A stretch of DNA of 39,049 bases from CAZKWG01 sp964615375 (GCA_964615375.1 CAZTOW010000072.1:1-39049), one strand, 5' to 3'. Counted from the stretch's first letter, positions 8,516-17,321 are shown. A program made the numbers and translations. The notes: a model not told the origin generated them from the letters alone.

Positions 8516-9756
8516 CGCAGGCTGGGCGCCTCGGACGAGGCGAATTCGGGATCGAAGATGAGCACGGCGACGGGCTCGCCGTCCTCGATCCGCTCGCGGT
8601 CGCCCCGGACGAGGGCGAGGCCATGAGCGCGGCTGAGCCCGGAGAGCTCGCCCGAGCCCTGGGCCTGAGCGGGCGTCGCGACGAGGCGGCCCTCCTCCCA
8701 GGCGAGGCTCACCCGCAGGAGCTCCTCGCGGCCGGGGGGGCGTCGGACGCCTCCGCGCAGGCTGGCGTCGAGGACGGGCAGGAAGGGGCGGGGATCGCCG
8801 AGCGAGCGCCGGATCACGGGGCGCACGAAGAGCAGGAAGTTCACCACCGTGGAGACAGGGTTGCCCGGCAGTCCGAAGACGGGGCGTCCGGCGATGCTGC
8901 CGAAGGCCAGCGGCTTGCCGGGCTTCATCCGCACCTTCCAGAACTCCATGCGCGCCTCGTCCTCGGAGAGGGCCTGCTTGACGACGTCGAAGTCGCCGAC
9001 GCTCACGCCCCCGGTGCTGAGGATGAGGTCGCAGGGGCGGGCGCGCTGGAAGGCGGCGCGGGTGCTCTCCAGCGTGTCGCGGGCCACGCCGCAGTCGATG
9101 GGCACGCCCCCGGCCTCCAGCACGAGCCCGGCCAGGGTCACGGCGTTCGACGACCAGATCTGCCCGGGGCCGCGGGGGAGGCCAGGCTGGACGAGCTCGT
9201 CGCCGGTGGACACGATGGCGACCCGGGGCTTGCGGGCGACGGGCAGGCTGCTGAGCCCGAGGGAGGCGGCCAGCCCCACGGCCGCGGGGCTTAATAAATG
9301 ACCCGCGGTCAGTACGCGGGCGCCCACCGCGATCTCGCCGCCCATGCGCCGGACGTTCTGGCCAGGCCGGGCGCCGCCGCGCAGCCGCACCCGCTCGCGA
9401 CCCCGCGCGTCGGGGGGCAGGGGCTCGCTGTCCTCGCGGATGACGACGGCGTCAGCGCCTTCGGGCAGGGGGGCGCCGGTCATGATGCGGCTGGCGGCGC
9501 CGCGCTCCACGCGGACCTGGCCCACGGAGCCGGCGGCGATGGTCTCCAGGACCACGACCTCCTCGTCGTCGCCGAAGCCCTCGCTGGCCACGGCGAAGCC
9601 GTCCATGGCGCTGTTGTCCCAGGGCGGCAGCGGGGAGGGGGCGTGGATGTCCGCGGCCAGCACGCGCCCGAAGGCGTGCTCCAGCGGGACCTCCTCGCGC
9701 GACACCGGACGCGCGGCCCCGAGGCAGCGCTCGAGGGCCTGCTCGACGGTGAGCAC
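8509..9756 (-). CDS. moeA: Molybdopterin molybdenumtransferase MoeA
   Basis: A 415-residue protein that inserts molybdate into adenylylated molybdopterin. Hallmarks: PLPPWDNSAMDGFA (about 42-55), SRIMTGAPLP, VSTGDELV, ILSTGGVSVGDFD (active-site aspartate region) and GLPGNPVS. The chosen start is GTG 9756, which shares one base with the TAG stop of the lytic transglycosylase gene; the frame is open upstream to an ATG at 9819, but that would overlap the transglycosylase by 64 nt. One oddity is two consecutive TTA leucine codons at about 9293-9298 in a gene otherwise almost devoid of A/T-ending codons. It is followed directly by mobA. Confidence 0.93.
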   Translation of the reverse strand: MLTVEQALERCLGAARPVSREEVPLEHAFGRVLAADIHAPSPLPPWDNSAMDGFAVASEGFGDDEEVVVLETIAAGSVGQVRVERGAASRIMTGAPLPEGADAVVIREDSEPLPPDARGRERVRLRGGARPGQNVRRMGGEIAVGARVLTAGHLLSPAAVGLAASLGLSSLPVARKPRVAIVSTGDELVQPGLPRGPGQIWSSNAVTLAGLVLEAGGVPIDCGVARDTLESTRAAFQRARPCDLILSTGGVSVGDFDVVKQALSEDEARMEFWKVRMKPGKPLAFGSIAGRPVFGLPGNPVSTVVNFLLFVRPVIRRSLGDPRPFLPVLDASLRGGVRRPPGREELLRVSLAWEEGRLVATPAQAQGSGELSGLSRAHGLALVRGDRERIEDGEPVAVLIFDPEFASSEAPSLRW

Positions 9757-11675
9757 TAGCGGGCCCGGACCTTGAGCTTCTGGCCGGCGTTGATGCGCGA
9801 GCCCGAGAGCTTGTTCCACTGCTGGAGCTCCGCCACCGAGCAGCCGTAGCGGCTGGCGATCTCGGAGAGCGTCTCGCCCGAGCGGACGGTGTGCGTGGTC
9901 CAGGAGCTGGTGGGCGTGTAGACCTTCAGCTTCTGCCCGGCAACCACGTGGTTCGCGTTGCTGATGCCGTTCCAGCGCATCAGGTCCGACAGGCTCACGC
10001 CGTTCTTCGTGGCGATGGACGAGAGGGTCTCGCCGCGCTGGACGGTGTGCCAGCTCAGGCTGGTCTTCGGCGGGGTGCTGCCCGAGCCGGCCGAGCTGAC
10101 GAGGGCCTTGGAGCTGCTCTTCGCTGTGGAGCTCTTGGCGGAGGCGGTGGAGCTCTTCGCGGCGCTCTGCGCGGCGGGCGCCTTCTGCTCCTCGGCGCGC
10201 TCAGCCTCGGGGGCGGCGACCTTCGCCACCGCCTTCGCCGACACCCCGGCCCCGGGGATGATCAGCTTCTGCCCGACGCTGATCAGGTTCGCGTTGCGGA
10301 TGTGGTTGGCCGCCTGCAGGTCGGCGACGCTGACCCCGTAGCGCTTGGCGATGGAGCCGAGCGACTCGCCCTTGGCCACGCGGTGCTCGCGGAAGGTGAG
10401 GCGCTTCTCCTCGGGGATGGCGGCGACGTTCGCCGCGAAGCTCTTGCCGCTGCCCTTGGGGACGTGGATGAAGGTGCCCTCGGGCGGGGTGGCCATCTGG
10501 CGGATGTGCGGGTTGAGGTTCCGCAGCTCGTCCACGCTCACGCCCGCGGCCTCCGCCAGCACGTCGAGGCCGTACATGCCGCCCTCGACCTGGATGGTGT
10601 CGCGCCGGAGCTCCGGCTGGAAGTCGATCCCGGTGAAGCCGTAGCGCTCGGGGTGCTTGCCGATGATGGCGGCGGCCATGATCTTCGGGACGTAGTTGTC
10701 GGTCTCGGACGCGAAGGCGTTCTTCTCGACGAGCTGCCAGAAGTCCTTCGTGCCGTGGCGGGCCTCGCCGCGGGTGACGCGCCCGGGGCCGCCGTTGTAG
10801 GCGGCCCAGACCAGGCGCCAGTCGCCGAACTGCTTGTAGAGGTCGCTGAGCAGGCGGATGGCGGCGTCGGTGGAGGCCTCCGGGTCGCGGCGCTCGTCCA
10901 CCCAGCTGTCGATGCGCAGGTCGTACATCTTGCCGGTGGAGGAGATGAACTGCCAGAGCCCGGCGGCGGCGGCGCTGGAGTAGGCGCTGGTGCTGTAGCC
11001 GCTCTCGATCATCGAGAGGTAGACGAGGTCGTCGGGCAGCCCGGCGGCGCGCAGCTTCGCGTACATCATCGGGCGGTAGGTGGTCGAGCGCGACATCCAG
11101 CGGGCGTAGTACTTGCGGCCCTTGCCGGTGAAGTAGTTGAGCCAGCGGACCACGTCCTCGTTGATGTCGATGGGGATGTCGAACTCGGCGAGGTCCACCT
11201 TGTCCAGGTGGAGCGGGTCGTGCTCCGTCGCGGCAACGGGGTTCTTGTAGAAGTCCACCGGCGGGCTGACCCGGAAGCGCGTGAGGAAGGACTCCTCCAT
11301 GCGGCGGGCCTCGGCGAGCTCATCGCTCTCCAGGACCTCCTCGGCGGAGGGGGGCTCCGGGGCCAGATCGCCGCCCTCGATGTAGCTCCACAGCGAGCCC
11401 TCGTCGGGGGTCGGGTAGGCCTCGCCCTCGGCCGCGGGCTGGGCGGCGGTCTCGGCCTGGCCCTGAACGTCCTGGGCGGCCTCCTCCTCGGTGGGGGCGG
11501 CGCTCGCCTGGTCCGGGTCGTCGCTGGCCTCGATGATGTCCCAGATCGAACCCTCGGGCGGGGTCTCGGCGCTGGGCTCGGCCACGACGGTGGGGACGGC
11601 GCCGCGACGGCCGCCCCCCTTGGCGGCGGTGGCGACGGAGGACAGCGCGAGCAGGAAGACGAGGAAGTGCGGCAT
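9756..11675 (-). CDS. Exported lytic transglycosylase with C-terminal LysM repeats (MltD-like)
   Basis: A 639-residue periplasmic enzyme expected to cleave peptidoglycan glycan strands non-hydrolytically. A signal peptide covers residues 1-17. An acidic low-complexity region (20-110) contains two near-identical short motifs, EGSIWDIIE (41-49) and EGSLWSYIE (92-100). The SLT catalytic domain spans about 195-340, with MIESGYSTSAYSS (catalytic Glu224), AAGLWQF and AAYNGG motifs as in MltD. Three clear LysM peptidoglycan-binding domains follow at about 430-474, 542-586 and 594-637, the first two separated by a Ser/Ala/Lys-rich linker (490-535); a weaker LysM-like stretch precedes them at about 365-405. 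It is the first gene of a unit with moeA, mobA and the MoaB-like gene, sharing one base with moeA; the link between wall turnover and moco genes is probably only positional. Confidence 0.92.
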   Translation of the reverse strand: MPHFLVFLLALSSVATAAKGGGRRGAVPTVVAEPSAETPPEGSIWDIIEASDDPDQASAAPTEEEAAQDVQGQAETAAQPAAEGEAYPTPDEGSLWSYIEGGDLAPEPPSAEEVLESDELAEARRMEESFLTRFRVSPPVDFYKNPVAATEHDPLHLDKVDLAEFDIPIDINEDVVRWLNYFTGKGRKYYARWMSRSTTYRPMMYAKLRAAGLPDDLVYLSMIESGYSTSAYSSAAAAGLWQFISSTGKMYDLRIDSWVDERRDPEASTDAAIRLLSDLYKQFGDWRLVWAAYNGGPGRVTRGEARHGTKDFWQLVEKNAFASETDNYVPKIMAAAIIGKHPERYGFTGIDFQPELRRDTIQVEGGMYGLDVLAEAAGVSVDELRNLNPHIRQMATPPEGTFIHVPKGSGKSFAANVAAIPEEKRLTFREHRVAKGESLGSIAKRYGVSVADLQAANHIRNANLISVGQKLIIPGAGVSAKAVAKVAAPEAERAEEQKAPAAQSAAKSSTASAKSSTAKSSSKALVSSAGSGSTPPKTSLSWHTVQRGETLSSIATKNGVSLSDLMRWNGISNANHVVAGQKLKVYTPTSSWTTHTVRSGETLSEIASRYGCSVAELQQWNKLSGSRINAGQKLKVRAR

Positions 11676-11906
11676 GTGCGTACCTGAGAGTGCGGGAGCT
11701 TCAGCAGGGCGACCGCAGGGGCGACCGCGTGGAGTTCAGCGGGGGGTAGCGGGGGGGCCGCGGAGGGCGTCAGCGATGTGGACGTGTCAACAGCGCTACT
11801 CTACTCCGTTCTAGGGTTGACTGGGAAGACGGGTGCGCATTTTTCTGCGCAGTTCCCCGCGCGCGCGGCTGTTCCACGCCTGAAACCCCTGAGCCGCGTC
11901 TGATCT
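11676..11906. other. Intergenic region upstream of the transglycosylase gene
   Basis: 231 bases between the thiE stop and the transglycosylase start, which should hold the transglycosylase/moco promoter and the pabB-thiE terminator. I see a TTGACA on the minus strand (11785-11790) without a matching -10 box, a TGCGCA-N6-TGCGCA repeat near 11832-11849, and an alternating CG run near 11860. None is convincing on its own. Confidence 0.35.
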
Positions 11907-12512
11907 TCAACGCAGCGCGCGGGCGGCCTCAATCAGCGAAGGTGCCGTGAGGAGGCTGGAGATCACGGCCCAGCCCCAGGCGCCCGCCGCCTTGACCTCG
12001 GCGAGACCCTCGGGGCCGATGCCGCCGATGGCAACCACGGGCCGGGCGGAGAGGCGCACGGCCTCGGCGAGCAGGGCGGGCCCGCGGGGGGCGGGGGAGC
12101 CGGCCCGGGTGGTGGTGGCGTAGACGGGTCCGAAGCCGAGATAGTCGGCGTCCTGCGCCGCGAGGACCTGCTCCAGCGTGCGCGTGCTGCGCCCGATGAG
12201 CGCGCCCGGGGGCAGGGCGGCGCGGGCCTCCGTCAGGTCCCAGGGAGGATCCTCCTGGCCCAGGTGGACGCCGTCGGCGCCGATCTCCGCGGCCACGGCC
12301 AGGCTGTCGTTGACGATGAGCAGCGAGCCGCGGGCGCGCAGGCCGGGGAGCAGCGCGCGGGCGGCCTCCAGGAGATCCGCCTCTGACCAGCCCTTCGCGC
12401 GGAGCTGGATGACCTCCACCCCGGCGTCGGCCAGCGCGAGGCCCAGCGCGACCGGGTCTCCGAAGCCGGCGTCGGCGATGCCATAGAGCCCTCGGGGGAG
12501 CGCGCGGTTCAT
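11907..12512 (-). CDS. thiE: Thiamine-phosphate synthase ThiE
   Basis: A 201-residue TIM-barrel enzyme that couples the thiamine pyrimidine and thiazole phosphates. Motifs seen: YGIAD at the N-terminus, IQLRAK (35-40, family VQLREK), VNDSLAVAAEIGADGVHLGQED (67-88, substrate and Mg binding), GRSTRT (107-112), YLGFGPVYAT (124-133) and VAIGGI (160-165). The usual lysine in the TTK loop is arginine here (TTTRAGSP), a conservative change; TenI-like relatives cannot be fully excluded. The start ATG overlaps the pabB TGA by 4 nt. The frame runs on upstream through pabB as a GC artefact, so the overlap and the protein N-terminus decide the start. Confidence 0.88.
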   Translation of the reverse strand: MNRALPRGLYGIADAGFGDPVALGLALADAGVEVIQLRAKGWSEADLLEAARALLPGLRARGSLLIVNDSLAVAAEIGADGVHLGQEDPPWDLTEARAALPPGALIGRSTRTLEQVLAAQDADYLGFGPVYATTTRAGSPAPRGPALLAEAVRLSARPVVAIGGIGPEGLAEVKAAGAWGWAVISSLLTAPSLIEAARALR

Positions 12513-13813
12513 GGGTCCCTCCTCGGCGCGGGCGGCGAGAGCCAGCGCGCCAGCGTTCGTCCTTTGGCCAGGGTCTCCGCCCACTCCCGGGCGGGCTCGG
12601 AGTCGGCCACCAGGCCGGCGCCGACGTGGAAGCGCGCCCGTCCCCCGGCCACGGTGGCGGTGCGGATGGCGACGTTGAGGTGGGCCTCGCCGCCGTCGGC
12701 CAGCCAGCCGATGGCGCCGGTGTAGACGCCGCGGGGGCCGGGCTCCAGGGCGCCGATGATCTTCATGGCCTCGACCTTGGGGGCGCCGGTCACGCTGCCG
12801 GGCGGGAAGGTGGCGGCCAGCAGATCGAGGGCGTCGGCGCCGCGGCGGAGGCGGGCCCGGACGGTCTGCTCGGCGTGCCAGAGGTCGCCGCAGCGCACGA
12901 TCCGGCGGGGCCCGGCGCGCACGGTCCCGGTGGAGGCCACGCGCCCGAGGTCGTTGCGCACGAGGTCCACGATCATCGTGAGCTCGGCCCTCTCCTTCTC
13001 GCTGTGTTGCAGGGTCTCGCGGGTGGCCTCGCCGCCGCGCGCGTCGGCCGTGCCCTTGATGGGGGCGCTCCAGGCCCAGAGCCGCTCGCCGCGGCGGCGC
13101 ACGCGCAGGAAGAGCTCCGGCGAGTTGCTGACGAGGGTGACGCCGTCCCGGCGGATCAGGGCGCCCCTCCGCGCGGGGTTGGCCTTCCGCAGGGCGAGCC
13201 AGCTCTCCAGCGGGTCGCGCGCGGGGAGATCCTGCTCCTCCCAGGCCAGGTTCACCTGATAGACGTCCCCCGCCCGGATGTGCTCCAGCACGGCGCGGAC
13301 GCCTCCCTGCCAGCGCTCGGCGAGCTCGGGGCGGGGGGCGCGCTCCCAGCCCTCGGGGGCGGGCGTCGGGGCCGGCGGGAGCTCCACCCGGCTGGCGCGC
13401 TCCAGCAGATCCTCGGCCTGATCCCGGAATTCGGGCGAGCCCCCAAGGCGCCAGCGGCCCCGGCGACGGTCCAGGCACAGCGCGCCCTCGACCCGCCAGA
13501 GCCCGAGGGCGGGGAGGGGGGCGGGGGCCGCGGGCTCGGGCATGCGCTCCATCGTCCCGCCGAGCTCGTAGGAGAGCCAGCCGACCAGGCCGCCGCTGAG
13601 GGGGAGCCGCGGATCGCGGGCGCTGGGGAGGAGGGTGTCGCGGGCCCGCGCGCGCCAGTCGGGGCCGGGCGGGAGCAGGGGGCCGTCCCCCCAGCTCAGC
13701 ACGGTCCAGCGATCCTGGACGTCGAATACCGAGATCCCGTTCAGGCTCTCGGCGGCGTAGAGGAGGCGTTCGAGTTCGACACTGCCGCCTCCGGCTTTGG
13801 TTGAGCCCTGCAT
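12509..13813 (-). CDS. pabB: Aminodeoxychorismate synthase component I PabB
   Basis: A 434-residue chorismate-using enzyme for p-aminobenzoate (folate) synthesis. The C-terminal chorismate-binding domain has GDVYQVNLA (183-191), the key PIKGT (251-255), EKERAELTMIVDLVRNDLGR and FPPGSVTGAPK. The lysine in PIKGT is the residue that distinguishes PabB from anthranilate synthase TrpE, which has alanine there. The start is ATG 13813; the open frame upstream crosses the divergent gene and is a shadow. No pabA or pabC is in the window. thiE follows with a 4-nt overlap. Confidence 0.9.
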   Translation of the reverse strand: MQGSTKAGGGSVELERLLYAAESLNGISVFDVQDRWTVLSWGDGPLLPPGPDWRARARDTLLPSARDPRLPLSGGLVGWLSYELGGTMERMPEPAAPAPLPALGLWRVEGALCLDRRRGRWRLGGSPEFRDQAEDLLERASRVELPPAPTPAPEGWERAPRPELAERWQGGVRAVLEHIRAGDVYQVNLAWEEQDLPARDPLESWLALRKANPARRGALIRRDGVTLVSNSPELFLRVRRRGERLWAWSAPIKGTADARGGEATRETLQHSEKERAELTMIVDLVRNDLGRVASTGTVRAGPRRIVRCGDLWHAEQTVRARLRRGADALDLLAATFPPGSVTGAPKVEAMKIIGALEPGPRGVYTGAIGWLADGGEAHLNVAIRTATVAGGRARFHVGAGLVADSEPAREWAETLAKGRTLARWLSPPAPRRDP

Positions 13814-13906
13814 CGCTCCGCTCGCGGACGTGATATGCTGTACTCCGTTATCCCGGCAGCTCCTCAGGCAGCGCTGCCATCGAACCTCCTCCGCGTGGAG
13901 AACGTC

Positions 13907-15937
13907 GTGCGCGTCCTCTTGTTGGAGCCCGATCCTCAGGTCCGGGCTATCGTTCGCCGAAGCCTCGAGCCGGAGGGTCACGACGTCTTCGCGCTGGCGA
14001 ACGCGGAGCAGGCGGTCGCCGTGCTGCGCTCCCGCCCGGCGGAGCTGGTGGTGTGCGCGATCGAGCCGGGCAGCTCCGAGGGGGCGAATTTCCTCCGGCA
14101 GGTGCGCGGGCAGGTCGGCGCGGCGGCGGGGCTGCTGCTCAGCGCCTTCCACAGCGAGGAGGACGCGGAGCTCGCCACGGCGATGACCGCCTTCTCTCGG
14201 GCGGAGTTCCTGCAGAAGCCGGTGTCCAACACGGAGCTGGTGGACGCCCTGCGCCGCCTGACCCGCGGGCCGGTGCGCGCTCCGGCCCCCAAGGGCGCGC
14301 GCCCGACCCCGCCGACCACCGTGCTGCCGGACCGGAGCCCGGCCCCGCCCCCGCTGCCCGAGCGCCCGCCGCGCCCCTCGCTGGAGCTCGATCGGCCCGT
14401 CGCCACGCAGCGAGCTACCCTGAACCTGGAGAACCTGCGGGCTGTGGCGCGCCTGTGGCTGAGCCGATCCACGGGGACGGTGTGCCTGATGGGCGGCCCC
14501 TCGGGGGTGGAGGGCTGGGCCAGCCTGAACAGCGGCGGCCCGGTGGACGAGGAGAGCCGGCGCCTCCTGGAGTCGGCCCTCCAGGGCGGAGAGCTGACCT
14601 TCGAGGCGACGGAGATCAGCGCGTCGGGAGACTGGGACGCGCTCGGGCAGACCCTGTGGCGGGCGGTAAAGGATCCCGCGCAGCGGGGCTTCGTGGCGGA
14701 GAACCGCTTCCAGGCGCTCACGCGCACCACGGGGACGGCGGCGGCGGCGCAGCTCCCGCTCCTGGCGCCCACGCGGCGGCTCATCGCCCTGGCCGACGGG
14801 CACCAGACGCTCGGCGAGCTGGTCGCCCGCGAGGGGGCGGACGCGGCGGTGGTCTCGCCCGAGCTGCATGCGCTCGTGCAGCTCCGCCTGGTGACGCTCC
14901 AGACCCCGGTGGCGGCGCCCACGCGACGGCCTGAGCCCTCGGGCGCTCCTCCCTTGGGGGGCGGGGGCGCCTCGGGCATCGCCAGCCTGAGCGGGGACCG
15001 GAGCGCGCGCCCGCAGCCCGATCGGGCGCGGCTGGGCAGCGTGTCCACCGGAGCCCGCCCGCCGGGCGCCCGCGACCTGGACTCGCGCACGGACATGCGC
15101 TCGGGCGGCGTTCGGGCGAGCGCAGCGGCGCCTCCCACCTCGGCGCTGAGCTCGCGCACGCCCTTCACCACGGGGGCGTCCCGCCCGCGCCTGGGCGAGG
15201 CGCTGACCTCGCAGATCCCGAGGGTCTCGGCGAGCCGGGCGACGCAGACGGGCTCCTCGGGCGAGGCCACCCACGCCCGCGCCCAGATCCGCCAGGTGCT
15301 CCAGCGGCTGACGCGCGAGGCGGGCGACCTGGGGGCGGCCTCGCCGGCGGTGGTGCTGGGCATCCCGTCGGACGCCTCCTCGGAGCTCGTGCAGGAGGCG
15401 GCGGCGCGGATGCGGGCGCGCTACTCGCAGATGGCCTCGGACGAGGCGCTGCCGGCGGAGGCGCGCGAGCTGGCGGCCCAGATCCTGGAGCGGGTGGAGG
15501 AGGCGGCGCGCACCTTCGGCAAGGCGCGCGCGGCGCATGCGGCGGCGGCGATGGACGAGGGGCGGCTGCTGGTCCTGGGGCGCGACCTCATCAGCCAGCG
15601 CCAGTGGGAGCAGGCGGAGCGCGTGCTGGGGCGAGCCCGGCAGATCAAGAGCGATCACGCCGGGATCCTGGCGAACCTCGCCTGGGCGCGCCTGCACAAC
15701 CCGACGCGCCCGCCGGAGGCCCGCGCCCAGGAGGCGCGCGAGCTCCTGACCCTGGCCGAGCACTTCGACGCGAAGAACGGGGAGGGCCAGTACTACCTGG
15801 CCGAGCTGCTGTATCGGATGCGTGAGTACGAGGCGGCGCTGCCGCGGGCCGAGCGCGCGGTGAAGGCGAGCCCGGACAACGCGGCGGCGGCGAGCCTGGC
15901 CCGCAAGCTGCGCGCGCGCCTGGCCGTGGGGGCCTGA
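13907..15937 (+). CDS. Degenerate receiver / DUF4388-like / TPR regulatory protein
   Basis: About 676 residues. I chose GTG 13907 because a GGAG lies 6 bases upstream and the receiver fold begins at once (RVLLLEPDPQVR); ATG 13835 or GTG 13895 in the same frame are alternatives. Residues 1-118 form a CheY-like domain with the acidic pocket and the conserved lysine (FLQKP, about 104), but the phospho-acceptor position reads LVVCAIEPG, with alanine for aspartate. It is therefore a pseudo-receiver. A Pro-rich linker follows, then a DUF4388-like module (starting LENLRAVARLWLSRSTGTV) and a Ser/Ala/Arg/Pro-rich disordered stretch. The C-terminal region has a DnaJ-like helical pair (SPAVVLGIPSDASSELVQEA) and TPR-type repeats. 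It converges on the secretion operon. Function unknown; probably a scaffold in signalling. Confidence 0.75.
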   Translation: MRVLLLEPDPQVRAIVRRSLEPEGHDVFALANAEQAVAVLRSRPAELVVCAIEPGSSEGANFLRQVRGQVGAAAGLLLSAFHSEEDAELATAMTAFSRAEFLQKPVSNTELVDALRRLTRGPVRAPAPKGARPTPPTTVLPDRSPAPPPLPERPPRPSLELDRPVATQRATLNLENLRAVARLWLSRSTGTVCLMGGPSGVEGWASLNSGGPVDEESRRLLESALQGGELTFEATEISASGDWDALGQTLWRAVKDPAQRGFVAENRFQALTRTTGTAAAAQLPLLAPTRRLIALADGHQTLGELVAREGADAAVVSPELHALVQLRLVTLQTPVAAPTRRPEPSGAPPLGGGGASGIASLSGDRSARPQPDRARLGSVSTGARPPGARDLDSRTDMRSGGVRASAAAPPTSALSSRTPFTTGASRPRLGEALTSQIPRVSASRATQTGSSGEATHARAQIRQVLQRLTREAGDLGAASPAVVLGIPSDASSELVQEAAARMRARYSQMASDEALPAEARELAAQILERVEEAARTFGKARAAHAAAAMDEGRLLVLGRDLISQRQWEQAERVLGRARQIKSDHAGILANLAWARLHNPTRPPEARAQEARELLTLAEHFDAKNGEGQYYLAELLYRMREYEAALPRAERAVKASPDNAAAASLARKLRARLAVGA

Positions 15938-15973
15938 GCCCGCGGGGCCTGAGCCCGCGGGGCCTGAGCCCTC
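15932..15973 (+). repeat. 15-nt tandem repeat with three in-frame stops
   Basis: The unit GCCTGAGCCCGCGGG is present twice exactly (15932-15946, 15947-15961), then a partial third copy with one change (15962-15973). Because 15 is a multiple of three, the TGA stop of the pseudo-receiver gene recurs in frame at 15950 and 15965. The array fills the whole gap between that gene and the convergent gspN stop. The GCCCGCGGGGC core is self-complementary and could act as a weak bidirectional transcription stop. Confidence 0.8.
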
Positions 15974-17321
15974 AGCGATCCTGGTCCTGGAACTCGGGGT
16001 CCTCGTTCATGGGCCCCTCCTCGTCCATGGGGTCCTGCGGGTAGTCGCCCTCGCCCGGCATCCCAGGCTCCTCGTCCCAGCCGGGCGCGCCCGGGCCCTG
16101 GTCCATGGGCTCGCCGAGCGGGCCGGAGCGGCCGAAGGGCGGCATGCGCCCCGGGCCGCGCTGAGGCATGTCCTCGTCCCCCTCCAGGCCGCGCTCGGAC
16201 TCGCGGGCCTTGCGCCGCTCGCGGGCCTTGCGGATCCGCTCCAGGCGGCGCTGACGGCGCTCCTCGGCGGAGAGCTCCTCGTCGCTGTTGGCGAGCTCGT
16301 CGGCCTCCGGCTCCATCGGCTCGTCCTCGTCGCGCGGCAGGCCGCGGGGGCCCTCGCCGAGGTTGCCCATGAGCCCTGGACCGGCCGGGCCGCCGCCGCG
16401 GGCGCCCATGCGGTCGGGGCGCGGGCGGGCGAGGCCGGGGGTCCCGGCGAGCATGAAGTGGTAGGAGCCGTCCTCGGCGCGCGCGTCGGCCATCGCCGGG
16501 GCGAAGCGGGCCAGCTTGTCCAGGGTCTCGTTCAGGGTCAGGACGATGGAGAGCCGGAGCCGCCAGCGCTTGAAGTCCTTGTTCAGCGTGATGTCCCCGC
16601 TGATCGTCGCCTCCAGCAGGTCGGAGGCGAAGTGGCCCTCGGTCACCTTGGCGACGCCGTTGTCGATCTCGAAGGCCAGCACACCGTCGGTGAACTTCAT
16701 CGGCTCCAGCTTGAAGCCGGAGAACTCCCCCGCGGCCAGCGCGAGATCCTGCGCGGCGATGCGGAAGCTGCCCTCGCTCTCCTTGTACGACTCACGGTTG
16801 ATGTTGACGTCGGCGTCCAGGACCAGCGTGCCGCTCAGATCGGCGCTCCAGTCCTCGCCGCCGAAGGGCATGCGGCTGAGGTCGATGTCGCGCCCCTGCG
16901 CGGCGAAGCGCATGACGTCGCCGACCTGACCCGCCTCGCCCTCCAGGGACCCGCCGTAGAGATCGGCGTCGAAGTCCACCATCGTCCCACCCCGGATCAG
17001 GGGCAGGAGCTGAAGGCGGGCGACGAGGTTGTCCGCCGAGAGGTAGGGCGTGATCTCCGCGGGCTGCTCCTCGTCGGAGCGGCGGCGGAAGCGGCTCTTC
17101 TTGACCTTGTAGAGGGTGACGTCGTCCAGCGAGACGCCCGTGAGCATGAAGAGGTCCAGGTCGCTGGCCTCGATGCCCCAGTCGCCGCGGGAGCGATCCT
17201 GCACCTCGTAGCGCAGGCGCAGCAGCGCCTCCTCGGAGGGGAAGTGGACGTGCAGCCCCGCGAGGAAGCCGAGGAAGGTGGCGCCCAGGGCGCCGAGCCC
17301 GAGCTTGATGGCGGTCTTCAT
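15972..17321 (-). CDS. gspN: Type II secretion protein GspN with long disordered tail
   Basis: A 449-residue protein. Residues 1-295 match GspN: a membrane anchor (about 5-22), FPSEEALLRLRYEV, then a strand-rich periplasmic body with LYGGSLEGEAG and repeated beta patterns. GspN is a periplasmic/outer-leaflet accessory of type II secretion systems, found in only some bacteria. Residues about 300-449 are extra: a charged helix very rich in Arg/Glu (352-378) and then a Gly/Pro/Met/acidic tail. Such a tail is not part of the usual ~280-300 residue protein. It is the last gene of the operon; its ATG shares one base with the gspM stop (TGATG). Confidence 0.85.
   Translation of the reverse strand: MKTAIKLGLGALGATFLGFLAGLHVHFPSEEALLRLRYEVQDRSRGDWGIEASDLDLFMLTGVSLDDVTLYKVKKSRFRRRSDEEQPAEITPYLSADNLVARLQLLPLIRGGTMVDFDADLYGGSLEGEAGQVGDVMRFAAQGRDIDLSRMPFGGEDWSADLSGTLVLDADVNINRESYKESEGSFRIAAQDLALAAGEFSGFKLEPMKFTDGVLAFEIDNGVAKVTEGHFASDLLEATISGDITLNKDFKRWRLRLSIVLTLNETLDKLARFAPAMADARAEDGSYHFMLAGTPGLARPRPDRMGARGGGPAGPGLMGNLGEGPRGLPRDEDEPMEPEADELANSDEELSAEERRQRRLERIRKARERRKARESERGLEGDEDMPQRGPGRMPPFGRSGPLGEPMDQGPGAPGWDEEPGMPGEGDYPQDPMDEEGPMNEDPEFQDQDR

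Noticed and set aside
11832..11849. TGCGCA-N6-TGCGCA as a terminator of pabB-thiE
   Set aside because: Stem too short and without a T run on the correct side.
11760..11850. Sigma-70 promoter around TTGACA (minus, 11785-11790) or TTGACT (plus, 11817)
   Set aside because: No acceptable -10 box at 16-18 bases in either case.
13814..15763. Upstream extension of the pabB frame to 1084 codons
   Set aside because: The extension lies antisense to the pseudo-receiver gene and reads as Arg/Ala-rich noise; the true start is ATG 13813.
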